Assembly (NCBI RefSeq): GCF_026540895.1
Contig: NZ_JALNUR010000019.1
Coordinates: 1 to 64,000 of the forward strand
Reading direction: 5' to 3'
Length of the DNA stretch: 64,000 nt
Source of the DNA: Sphingomonas sp. GM_Shp_1
GTDB lineage: Bacteria; Pseudomonadota; Alphaproteobacteria; Sphingomonadales; Sphingomonadaceae
Made by a program: the position numbers and the translations under genes. A model generated the notes under the pieces. It ran no database searches. It worked only from the letters and a program-made list of their open reading frames with translations, and was not told the DNA's origin. Below are positions 25,094 through 36,287 of the stretch, piece after piece (within the stretch, counting starts at the first letter, position 1; each line of letters opens with the position of its first letter).

Positions 25094-25221
25094 TCCTCCC
25101 TGCGCGACAGCGCGGGGAGGGAGCCGCCGCGACGCGGTGGTGGAGGGGCGGGGCGGCCTGCCCCACCACCACGCCCTGACGGGCGCGGTCCCCCTCCCCA
25201 AGCATGGCTTGGGGAGGATTG
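25094..25221. repeat. Family A intergenic inverted repeat
   Basis: Left half: GTCCTCCCTGCGCGACAGCGCGGGGAGGG, then GCCGCGACGCGGTGGTGGAGGGGC. Right half: CACGCCCTGACGGGCGCGG, then CCCTCCCCAAGCATGGCTTGGGGAGGA. The spacer is ~30 bp. It is part of a 380-bp convergent gap that also holds a family D repeat and two terminators. Confidence 0.75.
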
Positions 25222-25258
25222 GAGGGCATCACGGATCCGAAGCGGGAAATCCAGACCG

Positions 25259-25365
25259 CGCCCCTCCCCTTCAGGGGAGGGGTTGGGGTGGGGCCTGTCC
25301 AAGAGCCGTGCGCTGGCGGAGGCGCCCACCCCCGATCCCTCTTCTGAAGGGAGGGGGGATCAAGC
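25259..25365. repeat. Family D inverted repeat (CCCCTCCCCTTCAGGGGAGGGG type)
   Basis: Left: CGCCCCTCCCCTTCAGGGGAGG, then GGTTGGGGTGGGGCC. Right: CGCCCACCCCCGATCCCTC, then TTCTGAAGGGAGGGGGGA. Nearly the same element lies at 31297-31399, with the same order of hairpins. Confidence 0.75.
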
Positions 25366-25389
25366 GCATGTCTCCTGATTCAACGCATG

Positions 25390-25424
25390 AAAAAGCCCGC
25401 CCGGATCGCTCCGGACGGGCTTTT
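25390..25424 (-). terminator. Second rho-independent terminator after aconitase
   Basis: AAAAGCCCG (25391-) pairs with CGGGCTTTT (-25424), with an inner CCGG/CCGG extension. The A/T runs flank both sides, so it could act bidirectionally. It lies 80 bp past the acnA stop. Confidence 0.7.
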
Positions 25425-25432
25425 CGCATCCC

Positions 25433-25460
25433 AAAAAGGGCGGGCCATCGGGCCCGCCCT
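25433..25460 (-). terminator. Rho-independent terminator of aconitase
   Basis: AGGGCGGGCC (25437-25446) pairs perfectly with GGCCCGCCCT (25451-25460) over an ATCG loop. Read on the minus strand, five T residues follow. It starts 12 bp after the acnA stop codon. Confidence 0.88.
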
Positions 25461-25472
25461 CGGGAAAGCAGC

Positions 25473-28160
<2,688 letters not shown>

Positions 28161-28534
28161 GGGCGTCCCTTCTTGGTCGAGCCGGGCACGCCCAGTGGGA
28201 CACGGCAGCTTCAGCCGCGAGCAGGCGCGCCGGGGATAGATCCGGTTGACACGCGCGGCCTTAGCAATGGGTTGGCTCAGAGGGAAGGGTGTCCGCGTGC
28301 GAAAGCCGGGACGAAACGGGGTCAAGTCGGACCGACTGTCCCGGTGCCCGGTCGCAACTGCCGAAAATGCGTGGAACAGGCACGCCGAATGACGGGTTCA
28401 GCCATCATGAATGGAGTTCGGACGATGCGCGGCCTGAAAGTGACACGATTTCCTATGCCTGCGCCGTGCCAAAATGCCGCGTGCCACGAAATCCTGCTGG
28501 GACGGAACGGCCGTGCCCCGATAGGGCGATGCCA
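28161..28534. other. Gene-poor gap upstream of aconitase
   Basis: This stretch must hold the acnA promoter (minus) and that of the small plus-strand gene at 28535. GGAAC at 28373-28377 with GGTT 17 bases downstream is a weak EcfG-like match. A 43-codon ORF from 28410 ends with an ATGA overlap on the 28535 gene, but it has no clear ribosome site and looks unconvincing. No repeat or hairpin stands out. Confidence 0.5.
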
Positions 28535-28735
28535 ATGACGCGGGATCGGCCGCCCGCGCCGCGCCGCGCCGATCCGATCGTCGCGGTCGGCCTGCTGACC
28601 CAGCGCGATCTCGACGTGCTGGGCTCCGGCTTTCGTCGCTCCTTTCCGGTGGAGGAGGACGCTGCCTTCGACGACCTGCTCCGCGCGCTCGATTCGATCG
28701 AGGCCATCAAGATGCCGGGCAAGTCCGGCTCCTAA
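28535..28735 (+). CDS. Small uncharacterised protein (66 residues)
   Basis: Encodes an Arg/Pro-rich N-terminus (MTRDRPPAPRRADP), then IVAVGLLTQRDLDVLGSGFR and an acidic helical region (FPVEEDAAFDDLLRALDSIE). It looks like a small soluble two-helix protein. The ATG at 28535 is favoured over 28529 because AGGGCG is then correctly spaced. I do not recognise a family. Codon use matches its neighbours. An AT-rich stretch follows (28745-28785), probably the promoter of the HTH gene. Confidence 0.6.
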   Translation: MTRDRPPAPRRADPIVAVGLLTQRDLDVLGSGFRRSFPVEEDAAFDDLLRALDSIEAIKMPGKSGS

Positions 28736-28886
28736 GTATTCAACCCATCCGGTAAATCGATTAACTTTGTTTCTTAATAGTTCGAACAGGCCCGGATCGG
28801 ACGCGGAAGCGCTTGGCGACCACCCATAGTCGCGGCTAGGGCGTCCTCATGCCTGGACGGATCCTCCGGCGTGGCCGGAAAACGAG

Positions 28887-29435
28887 ATGACTCCCGAACG
28901 TTTCGCCCTTCTTACCCGTCGTCACCGCCAGTGCCTGCGCGGCGTGAAGGCACTCATGGGGTCCAAGGAAATCGCCGCCGAACTGGGTTTGGGCAAGTCC
29001 ACGGTCGACAGCTATCTGGCGGAGGCGGTGCGCCTTCTGGGCGCGCGCAACCGGCGCGAGGCGGCGCTGGCGCTGGCCGAGTTCGAGGCCCAGGATTCCG
29101 GCCAAGATACGGAAAACCCTGCGAAAACTGACCCCAGTAAAATCATACCCGATTCTACGGGGCTGTCATCCGAACCGAACCCCGTGCCAAGGCCGACAGC
29201 ACCGGATGGGAGTACGGTCGGTGGGGCGGTGCAGGACGGCCATGTCCACGCATCGCCCCGCTTGCCCCTTCCTTTTCGGCGGCGAGGCCAGCTTCGCAAC
29301 GACATGACGGTGGCCGAAAGGCTGTTATGGGTTCCCATGATCGCCATCGCGCTCGCCGTCGGATTCGGCATGCTGGCGACCGGACTGGACGTGCTGACCC
29401 GCGTCATCGGTCGGATGTCGCATCTTGCCGGTTGA
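28887..29435 (+). CDS. HTH LuxR/sigma-region-4-like protein tethered to the membrane
   Basis: 182 residues. The N-terminal ~65 residues form a LuxR-type helix-turn-helix (LTRRHRQCLRGVKALMGSKE then IAAELGLGKSTVDSYLAEAV). A low-complexity linker (~70-145) leads to one C-terminal transmembrane helix (~150-172, VPMIAIALAVGFGMLATGLDV). A DNA-binding domain on the cytoplasmic side of a membrane anchor suggests a one-component regulator, possibly released or clustered by a membrane signal. No sensor domain is seen on the far side, which is only a few residues long. It begins a run of small genes that ends at the phasin. Confidence 0.75.
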   Translation: MTPERFALLTRRHRQCLRGVKALMGSKEIAAELGLGKSTVDSYLAEAVRLLGARNRREAALALAEFEAQDSGQDTENPAKTDPSKIIPDSTGLSSEPNPVPRPTAPDGSTVGGAVQDGHVHASPRLPLPFRRRGQLRNDMTVAERLLWVPMIAIALAVGFGMLATGLDVLTRVIGRMSHLAG

Positions 29436-29496
29436 ACATGATTCGCCGCGCTTCCCTTTCCGGGGTGCGGACTTCGGGAACGGGTTGAGGCGCGCG

Positions 29497-29829
29497 ATGA
29501 CGGCAGAGCATGAAGCGGCGGTCCAGGTGGCACGCCTGTTGGGGCAACTGGAAAATGATCTGGACGCGGCCTTCGCGACGGCAGGCGCGCTGGCGGTAGC
29601 ATTACCCCAGGCACGGGCCGAAGCCCGGCTGTCGGCGGCGGTCGGGCGGCATGCCCTGGAACTGCTGAGCCGGGCGATGATGACGATCGATCAGGCCTGC
29701 GGCGACGATATCAGGAGCGACGGCGTGGGCGGTAGGGTCGGCTTCGATACGGGCGATCACGACGACCGCGCGAAGTCGCTCGAAGCGACGCGCCTCGTCG
29801 CCCCGACACGCCCGCGCGTTGCGGCTTGA
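29497..29829 (+). CDS. Uncharacterised soluble protein (110 residues)
   Basis: MTAEHEAAVQVARLLGQLEN... predicts two or three amphipathic helices (to ~residue 70), then a charged, probably flexible tail. No transmembrane segment, no motif I recognise. TTGAGG lies nine bases before the ATG at 29497; the frame opens earlier (29425), but that start overlaps the HTH gene. The coding call rests on codon pattern and its fit in the co-directional run. Confidence 0.5.
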   Translation: MTAEHEAAVQVARLLGQLENDLDAAFATAGALAVALPQARAEARLSAAVGRHALELLSRAMMTIDQACGDDIRSDGVGGRVGFDTGDHDDRAKSLEATRLVAPTRPRVAA

Positions 29830-29880
29830 GGATCGTCGCGGCGATATGCCCGATACCCTTCCATCCCGCCGGCGCACGCC

Positions 29881-30348
29881 GTGATCCACGTCTATGTCTT
29901 CAATATCCTGCAGGGTGCGGTCTGCCTCTACGCCCTGCTGCGCGGGGGGCGGCCGGAAAGATGGACCGCGATCATGTTGCTCGTCGCCTCAGGGGCGACC
30001 TGGCTCATCCCCTTCGACCCGGCGACCAGCTTTCGTTCGATCGATACGATGGGGCTTGCCATCGACCTGGTGTTGATGGGCGGATTGACGGTGATGGCGG
30101 CTGTGGCCAATCGGTTCTGGCCTTTATGGCTGGCCGCGGTGCATCTGCTGGCCATCGGCGTCCATGGGGTGCGCGGCTTCGATCCGGGGCTGATGCCGTG
30201 GATGTACGCGGTGGCGGCGGGCAAGCTGGCCTATCCGATGATCCTGCTGCTGGCGCTGGGCGTGATGCGGCACCAGCGGAGGCTGGCGCTGTACGGGCGC
30301 GACCCGGACTGGAGCCTGCCGTGGCGGGAGCAGCGCGATGACGTCTGA
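29881..30348 (+). CDS. Uncharacterised membrane protein, about four to five TM helices
   Basis: 155 residues, mostly hydrophobic: helices near 2-20, 28-44, 56-74, 78-95 and 108-128, then a charged tail (RHQRRLALYGRDPDWSLPWREQRDDV). The frame opens with GTG at 29881; no Shine-Dalgarno is obvious, so the start is uncertain. It overlaps the next gene by 11 bp, implying co-translation. I recognise no family. Confidence 0.65.
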   Translation: MIHVYVFNILQGAVCLYALLRGGRPERWTAIMLLVASGATWLIPFDPATSFRSIDTMGLAIDLVLMGGLTVMAAVANRFWPLWLAAVHLLAIGVHGVRGFDPGLMPWMYAVAAGKLAYPMILLLALGVMRHQRRLALYGRDPDWSLPWREQRDDV

Positions 30349-30796
30349 CCTGCGCCTGCTCCACTGGCCCGAGGAGGACCACGCCAACTTTACCCAGTTC
30401 ACCGCGATCATGGCGGAGGTTCAGACGCGCATCCAGGCGATTTCGGGCGAGGCGGGCGGCGTGCCCGTGCCGCGCCCGCCCCGCGTGCCGACCCCGCGCG
30501 AGTGCGCCGCGATGATCCTGCGCCGTCGTCGGGACATCCGAGCGATGGCGGGGCCCGATGCCGACCTGTTCAGCGATCCCGCCTGGGAGATCATGCTGGC
30601 CGTGTTCGTCGCGGACGAGCCGCAAAGCGACGCGACCCTGTTCGACGCGGCGGGGATGCCGGGCGACAGCGTGGCGGGTGCGGAGTCGATCGCCCTGCTG
30701 ATCGCCCGCGACTGGATCGAGCGGACCGGGGCGGGGCATCTGCGCGCCACCGAAAAGAGCCGCGCGATCCTGGAACAGTATTTCCAGCGCCTGTGA
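30338..30796 (+). CDS. Winged-helix/MarR-like small regulator, putative
   Basis: 152 residues. The second half (~80-150) reads like a winged-helix domain: DPAWEIMLAVFVADEPQSDA, a putative recognition helix around SVAGAESIALLIARDWIER, then a wing TGAGHLRATEKSRAILEQY. This matches the pattern in short MarR-like proteins of sphingomonads, but I am not certain. The first half is basic and proline-rich (PVPRPPRVPTPRECAAMILRRRR). It overlaps the membrane protein gene by 11 bp and precedes the phasin gene by about 85 bp. A regulatory link to PHB storage is only a neighbourhood inference. Confidence 0.55.
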   Translation: MTSDLRLLHWPEEDHANFTQFTAIMAEVQTRIQAISGEAGGVPVPRPPRVPTPRECAAMILRRRRDIRAMAGPDADLFSDPAWEIMLAVFVADEPQSDATLFDAAGMPGDSVAGAESIALLIARDWIERTGAGHLRATEKSRAILEQYFQRL

Positions 30797-30882
30797 GCCC
30801 GCTGAGGCCCGGCCGGAAGCCGTGCAACTCGCGGGCCGCCCAAGGGTTCAATCCGAACGGTAATGGGCAAGGAGATGATGAC

Positions 30883-31254
30883 ATGGCCGACGAATTCGGA
30901 AATGGCGGCGGTGCGGGCGCGATCGGTGGCGATATGGGCGCTGGCGCCTTTACCGACCGGATGAAGGGCGCGGGCGAAGCGATGCAGGCGTCGGGTCAGA
31001 AGATCGCGGAAGGCGGATCGGCCGTGACGCTCAAGATGCTGGACCAGGCGGAAACCAATGCACGCGAAGCCTTTTCGGCGATGCGCGCGGCGGCCTCCGC
31101 CAAGGACCTGTCCGACGTGATGCGCATCCAGACCGATTTCCTGCGCGAACAGGGCACCCGTTCGATGTCGCAGGCGCGCGAGATCGGCGAGCTGATCGTC
31201 CAGTTCGGGCGCGACGCGGTCGGAGCGGTTCGGTCCAGGCAGGACCAAGGATAA
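30883..31254 (+). CDS. Phasin family protein
   Basis: 123 residues. A Gly/Ala-rich N-terminus (DEFGNGGGAGAIGGDMGAGA) is followed by a long amphipathic helix with the phasin pattern (LDQAETNAREAFSAMRAAAS, then VMRIQTDFLREQGTRSMSQAREIGELI). Phasins coat PHB granules; a link with the PhaZ gene at 10302 is likely. AAGGAG lies nine bases before the ATG, the strongest ribosome site in this part of the window. A family D repeat follows after ~40 bp. Confidence 0.88.
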   Translation: MADEFGNGGGAGAIGGDMGAGAFTDRMKGAGEAMQASGQKIAEGGSAVTLKMLDQAETNAREAFSAMRAAASAKDLSDVMRIQTDFLREQGTRSMSQAREIGELIVQFGRDAVGAVRSRQDQG

Positions 31255-31296
31255 GACACCTTGTGGCATGATGACATGGGATCGAACCAAGCCTAG

Positions 31297-31399
31297 CCCC
31301 TCCCCTTCAGGGGAGGGGTTGGGGTGGGGCCTCACCCCGGGCGCGGCGTCTGCGGAAACGCCCCACCCCCTGCCCCTCCCCTGAAGGGGAGGGGGGATC
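31297..31399. repeat. Family D inverted repeat
   Basis: AGCCCCTCCCCTTCAGGGGAGG plus GGTTGGGGTGGGGCC on the left. On the right, CCCCACCCCCTGCCCCTCCC then CTGAAGGGGAGGGGGGATCA. It closely matches 25259-25365. It lies between the convergent phasin and efflux-channel genes. A shorter CCCTCTC...GAGGGAGGGG hairpin follows at ~31440-31475. Confidence 0.78.
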
Positions 31400-31484
31400 A
31401 AGGTGATGTCATCATGCTCTAGCCTTCCGGCGCTTCGCGCCTCCCTCCCTCTCCCGATGGAAGAGGGAGGGGTAAGGGCGTTGG

Positions 31485-33053
31485 TTACTGTGCCGCGCCG
31501 AGCGCCACCGGGCCGTTCGGCGTGGCTTCCAGCAGCGAGTCGCCCCCCAGCACGCGGTAGAGCGACACCCGGTTGCTCGCCTCGACCAATTGAGTCGCGA
31601 TCACCGTCCGCTGCGCCGAATAGAGCGACCGCTGGGCATCCAGCGTGTTGAGGAACGGCGTGATCCCGCCGCGATAGCTCGCCTCGGTCAAGCGATAGGT
31701 ATCGGCCGCGGCGGACAGGAAGCGGCGATTGGCGCCCAGTTGATCGGTGATCGTCCCCTGCCGCGCCAAAGCGTCGGCGGTTTCCTGAAAGGCGGTCTGG
31801 ATCGCCTTTTCATAGGTCGCCAGCGCCGCATCGCGCTGCGCCTTTGAATATTCGACGTTCGCGACTCCGGCCCCGGCCTGGAAGATCGGATAGCTGACGG
31901 CGGGCGCGACCGAATAGTTGAAGCTGCCCCCCGAGAAGAGCGAGGTCAGCGCGGTGCTGGCGAAGCCGACCAGCCCGGTCAGCGATATACGCGGGAACAA
32001 AGCCGCCCGCGCCGCGCCGATCTGGCCATTGGCGGCGCGCAGCAGATATTCGGCCTGCACCACGTCCGGGCGGCGCAGAAGAATCCCCGAATCGAGCCCG
32101 GCGGGCAAGGTGGCGACCGTAGGCGCGGCCTCCTCGATCGAGCGGGGGAGGAGGGCGGTGTCGATCGGCGCGCCGACTAGCAGTTGCAGCGCGTTGATGT
32201 CCTGCGCAACGGCGGTCTTCTGCTGCGCCAGATCGGCCTGCGCGGTCGCCAGCACCTGTTCGGCCTGACGCAGATCGGTGCGCGGTGCGATCCCGCCGGT
32301 CAGGCGCGCACGGGTCAGCGTGACGCTGCGCTCGGCGTTGGCGGCGGTCTGTTGCGCGATGGCGAGCAGGCTCTGGTCCGCGCCATAGGTCAGCCAGGCA
32401 TCGGCGATGTCGCCCACCAGCGTCAGCCGGGTCGCGCGGGCGGCGGCCTCGGTCGCGAAATAACGGTCGAGCGCCGCGCCGGTCAGCGAGCGGATACGGC
32501 CGAACAGGTCCAGCTCGAACGCGGTGGTGCCAAGGTTGACCGACCAGGCGCTGCCCGAGCCGTTCGCGCCGGTGACGATCGTGCCGCCGGTCCCACCGGT
32601 GCCGGTGCCGGTACCGCCGGTTCCATTGCCCGTGCCCGTCCCACCGGTGCCGGTCCCGGTTCCCGTGCCGCCATTGCCGACCGCCTGGCTGGCCGCACCG
32701 CCCGAGCCTCGGTCCGTATAGCTGTAGCGGCCCGTCGCATCGACCTGCGGGAACAGGCTGCCGCGCTGAATGCGATATTGCGCGCGGGTGGACGCGATAT
32801 TGGCGGCGGCGACGCGAAGGTCGCGATTGTTGGCGAGCGCCTGCACGATCAGCTGCTGCAACCGGGAATCGTGGAACACATCGCTGTAACGCACCGTCGG
32901 CAGCGCCGCCTCAGACTGGCGGAGATAGGCGTCGCCGATCGGCCAGGAGGGCGGCACCGGCGTGGCGGGGCGTTCGTATTTCGGCGCCATCGAACAGGCC
33001 GAAAGCGAGGTCGCGGCCAGCAGCATGGCGGGGAGGGGGGACAGGATACGCAT
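31485..33053 (-). CDS. RND efflux outer-membrane channel (NodT/OprM family lipoprotein)
   Basis: 522 residues. A lipoprotein signal (LAATSLSACS, lipobox Cys ~20) is followed by two OEP repeats (TolC-like, ~75-300 and ~310-500). It forms the outer-membrane duct of the tripartite pump encoded just upstream. Its ATG overlaps the stop of the pump gene by one base (TGATG), so translation is coupled. Unusual: a Gly/Thr-only repeat run (GTGTGTGGTGTGNGTGG etc.) fills residues ~122-160, where TolC family members have a short loop. It probably lies in an exposed loop. Confidence 0.9.
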   Translation of the reverse strand: MRILSPLPAMLLAATSLSACSMAPKYERPATPVPPSWPIGDAYLRQSEAALPTVRYSDVFHDSRLQQLIVQALANNRDLRVAAANIASTRAQYRIQRGSLFPQVDATGRYSYTDRGSGGAASQAVGNGGTGTGTGTGGTGTGNGTGGTGTGTGGTGGTIVTGANGSGSAWSVNLGTTAFELDLFGRIRSLTGAALDRYFATEAAARATRLTLVGDIADAWLTYGADQSLLAIAQQTAANAERSVTLTRARLTGGIAPRTDLRQAEQVLATAQADLAQQKTAVAQDINALQLLVGAPIDTALLPRSIEEAAPTVATLPAGLDSGILLRRPDVVQAEYLLRAANGQIGAARAALFPRISLTGLVGFASTALTSLFSGGSFNYSVAPAVSYPIFQAGAGVANVEYSKAQRDAALATYEKAIQTAFQETADALARQGTITDQLGANRRFLSAAADTYRLTEASYRGGITPFLNTLDAQRSLYSAQRTVIATQLVEASNRVSLYRVLGGDSLLEATPNGPVALGAAQ

Positions 33054-36000
33054 CAGGCCTTCTCCGCCTCCGGTGCGTCGGGTGCCGGGCGATGCCCCGC
33101 ACCATGCTCGCTCATCGGCTTGCCCCGCAGCCGGGCCAAGCCGTTGCGGACCGAACGGCGAACCAGCACGAAGAACAGCGGAATGTAGAAGATCGCCAGC
33201 ACCGTCGCGGTCAGCATGCCGCCAATCACGGCGGTACCGATGGCGATACGGCTGTTCGCGCCGGCACCGGTCGAGATGGCGAGCGGCAGCACGCCGAAGA
33301 TGAAGGCGAAGCTGGTCATCAGGATCGGCCGCAGACGGATCTTGGCGGCCTCCAGCGCGGCATCGATGACGCGCTTGCCCTGTTTCTCCGCCTGTTCGGC
33401 GAACTCGATCATCAGGATGGCGTTCTTCGCCGCCAGCCCCATGGTGGTGAGCAGGCCGATCTGGAGATAGACGTCGTTGGTCAGTCCCCGCAGCGTCACG
33501 AAGGCGACCGCGCCGATCAGGCCCAGCGGGATGACCAGCAGCACCGCGAACGGGATCGACCAGCTTTCATAGAGCGCCGCGAGGCACAGGAAGACGACCA
33601 GGATCGACAGGCCATAAAGGATAGGCGCCTGCCCGCCTGACAGCCGCTCCTGATAGGAGAGGCCCGCCCAGGCGATCGAAGTGCCGGGAATTTCCGCCGC
33701 CAACTCGGTCATCCGCTGCATCGCATCGCCCGAGCTGTAGCCGGGCGCCGCCGAACCCTGGAATTCATAGGACGGGATGCCGTTGAACCGCGACAGGGTG
33801 GTCGGCGCCACGCCCCAGTTGATCGTCGAGAAGGACGAGAAGGGGGCCATCTGGCCGCTCGACCCGCGCACGAACCATTGTTTCAGATCCTCCGGCTCGG
33901 CGCGGTAGGGCGCATCGCCCTGGACATAGACGCGCTTCACACGGCCGCGATCGATGAAGTCGTTGACGTACTGGCCGCCCCAGGCGGTCGAGAGGGTCGA
34001 GTTCACCTGCTGTTGCGTCAGGCCCAGCGCGGACAGCTTCTGCTGGTCGAGATCGACGCGCAGCGTGGCGATGTCGGGCAATTCGGTCAGGCGGACCGAG
34101 GCGAGCATCGGATCGGCATTGGCCTTGGCGAGCAACTGATCGCGGATCGCCTCGAACTTTTCCAGCGGCATGCCGGAGATGTTCTGCAACTCCATGGTGA
34201 AGCCGTCCGACTGGCCCAGGCCGCGAATGGCGGGGGGGACCAGCGCGAAGATCTGCGCATCGCGCAGGCCCCGGAAGGCGGCGGAGGCGCGCTGGGTGAT
34301 TGCGTCGGCGCCGTTTTCCTTGCCCTTACGATCCTTCCAGTCGACGAAGTTCATGAAGCCCTGGCCGGTATTCTGGCCGCTGGCACCGGCACCGCCGCCC
34401 GCGACGGTGAACAGGACCGAGACGTTCTTGCCTTCATGCTTGGCGAAATATTGCTCGACCTGGCGCTGCACCTCCAGGGTGCGGCCCTGGGTCGCGCCGG
34501 CGGGCAGGCGGAACTGGATCAGCGCCGATCCCTGGTCCTCGGTCGGCAGGAAGCCGGTCGGCAGGCGCAGGAACAGCACCACGAGCAGCGCGACCACGCC
34601 CGCATAGATCAGCAGGAACAGCCATTTGCGATCGACGACGGTGCGCACGGCGGAGGTGTATTTCTCGACCGTCCATTCGAAGCGCGAGTTGAACCCGTCC
34701 TTCGCGCGTTGCAGCCCATGCGCGACGCGCGGGAATTTGCGGTCGAGCCACGCGCCCCGCTCGCCCTCTTTCGCCTTCTGCTTGAGCAGCGTGGCGGTCA
34801 GCGCGGGGCTGAGGATCAGCGCGACCGCGACCGACAGGACCATGGCCGAAACGATGGTGATCGAGAACTGGCGATAGATGACGCCGGTCGACCCGCCGAA
34901 GAACGCCATCGGCAGGAACACCGCCGACAGGACGAGGGCAATGGCGATCAGCGCGACGCTGATCTCGTTCATCGACTCGATCGTCGCCTGGCGCGGCGTC
35001 ATGTCGGGATTTTCCTCGAGCAGGCGCTCGACATTCTCCACGACGACGATCGCGTCATCGACCAGCAGGCCGATGGCCAGCACCAGCCCGAACAGCGTCA
35101 AGGTGTTGATCGAGAAACCGGCCAGATAGAAGACCGCGAAGGTGCCGAGCAGCACGACCGGCACCGCGATCGTCGGGATCAGCGTGGCGCGCCAGCTTTG
35201 CAGGAAGACGAACATGACGATGACGACCAGGATGATCGCCTCGATCAGCGTCTTGACCACCTCTTCGATCGACAGCTTGATGAACGAGGTGGAATCGTTG
35301 GCATAGGCGACCTTCAGGCCCGGCGGGAAGGCCTTGGCGACACGGGCGACCTCGGCCTTGACCAGCTCGGCGGTCTTCAGCGCGTCGGCACCCGGCGCCA
35401 TCAGCACGGCGATGCCGGCGCCGGGATGCTGGTTGATCCGGCTGACCGCGGCATAGCTCTCCGCGCCCAGTTCGATCCGGGCGACGTCGGACAGCTTCAC
35501 GGTCGCGCCGTTGTTCAATGTCTTGACGATGATCTCGCGGAACTGCGCGGGCGTCTGGAGCCGCGACTGCGAGGTCACGGTGGCGTTCAGCATCTGCGTC
35601 GGGGCCGAAGGCGTACCGCCGACCTCGCCCGCCGCGACCTCGGTATTCTGGTTCTGGATCGCGGTGATCACGTCCGAGGGCATCAGCTGATAGGAGGACA
35701 GCCGCTCCGGGTTCAGCCAGATGCGCATCGCATATTGCGAGCCGAAGACGTTGGTGTCGCCCACGCCCTGGATACGGCCCAGCGGGTCCTGCAGGTTGGA
35801 GACGAGATAGTCGGAGACGTCCTGGTTCGTCATCCGGTTCGTCTCGTCATAGACGCCCGCGATCAGCAGGAAGTCGGGATTCGACTTGCGGACGACCAGA
35901 CCCTGTTGCTGCACCTGTTGCGGCAGGCGCGCGACCGATTGCTGGACCTGATTCTGAACCTGGACCTGCGCTATGTCGGGATCGGTGCCCTTGGCGAAGG

Positions 36001-36280
36001 TCGCGGTGATCGTGACCTGGCCACGGCTGGACGAGGAGGACTGGAAATAGAGCAGCCCGTCGATGCCGGTCAGCTGCTGTTCGATGACCTGGGTCACCGA
36101 GTTCTGCAACGTCTGGGCGGACGCGCCGGGGAAGGTGGCACGGATCGACACCTGGGGCGGGGCGACGTCCGGGTACTGCGCGATGGGCAGGCCCATGATC
36201 GCGCCGACGCCCGCCAGCATGACGATGATGGCAAGAACCCAGGCGAAGATGGGACGATCGATGAAGACGCGGCTCAGCAT
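33053..36280 (-). CDS. RND multidrug efflux pump, inner-membrane subunit (AcrB/MexB-like, HAE1)
   Basis: 1075 residues. MLSRVFIDRPIFAWVLAI starts TM1; the two-fold repeated architecture (12 TM helices, two large periplasmic loops) is intact. The proton-relay Asp pair is D408-D409 in GLLVDDAIVVVENVER, with Lys in the matching TM10 region (GLAAKNAILMIEFAE). It exports hydrophobic drugs by proton antiport. Seven bases follow the adaptor stop, and the channel gene overlaps the end by one base. The C-terminal tail (GAGHRPAPDAPEAEKA) is longer than usual. Confidence 0.96.
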   Translation of the reverse strand: MLSRVFIDRPIFAWVLAIIVMLAGVGAIMGLPIAQYPDVAPPQVSIRATFPGASAQTLQNSVTQVIEQQLTGIDGLLYFQSSSSSRGQVTITATFAKGTDPDIAQVQVQNQVQQSVARLPQQVQQQGLVVRKSNPDFLLIAGVYDETNRMTNQDVSDYLVSNLQDPLGRIQGVGDTNVFGSQYAMRIWLNPERLSSYQLMPSDVITAIQNQNTEVAAGEVGGTPSAPTQMLNATVTSQSRLQTPAQFREIIVKTLNNGATVKLSDVARIELGAESYAAVSRINQHPGAGIAVLMAPGADALKTAELVKAEVARVAKAFPPGLKVAYANDSTSFIKLSIEEVVKTLIEAIILVVIVMFVFLQSWRATLIPTIAVPVVLLGTFAVFYLAGFSINTLTLFGLVLAIGLLVDDAIVVVENVERLLEENPDMTPRQATIESMNEISVALIAIALVLSAVFLPMAFFGGSTGVIYRQFSITIVSAMVLSVAVALILSPALTATLLKQKAKEGERGAWLDRKFPRVAHGLQRAKDGFNSRFEWTVEKYTSAVRTVVDRKWLFLLIYAGVVALLVVLFLRLPTGFLPTEDQGSALIQFRLPAGATQGRTLEVQRQVEQYFAKHEGKNVSVLFTVAGGGAGASGQNTGQGFMNFVDWKDRKGKENGADAITQRASAAFRGLRDAQIFALVPPAIRGLGQSDGFTMELQNISGMPLEKFEAIRDQLLAKANADPMLASVRLTELPDIATLRVDLDQQKLSALGLTQQQVNSTLSTAWGGQYVNDFIDRGRVKRVYVQGDAPYRAEPEDLKQWFVRGSSGQMAPFSSFSTINWGVAPTTLSRFNGIPSYEFQGSAAPGYSSGDAMQRMTELAAEIPGTSIAWAGLSYQERLSGGQAPILYGLSILVVFLCLAALYESWSIPFAVLLVIPLGLIGAVAFVTLRGLTNDVYLQIGLLTTMGLAAKNAILMIEFAEQAEKQGKRVIDAALEAAKIRLRPILMTSFAFIFGVLPLAISTGAGANSRIAIGTAVIGGMLTATVLAIFYIPLFFVLVRRSVRNGLARLRGKPMSEHGAGHRPAPDAPEAEKA

Positions 36281-36287
36281 GATCCGG

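Noticed and set aside
25094..25365. CRISPR-like array in repeat-rich gaps
   Set aside because: The repeats are inverted pairs of differing sequence, not direct repeats with regular spacers.
28410..28538. 43-codon ORF before the 66-residue gene
   Set aside because: ATGA overlap is tempting, but there is no ribosome site and no recognisable pattern.
31430..31483. A full family A or D repeat before the efflux channel stop
   Set aside because: Only a short CCCTCTC/GAGGGAGGGG hairpin is present; too degenerate to call separately.
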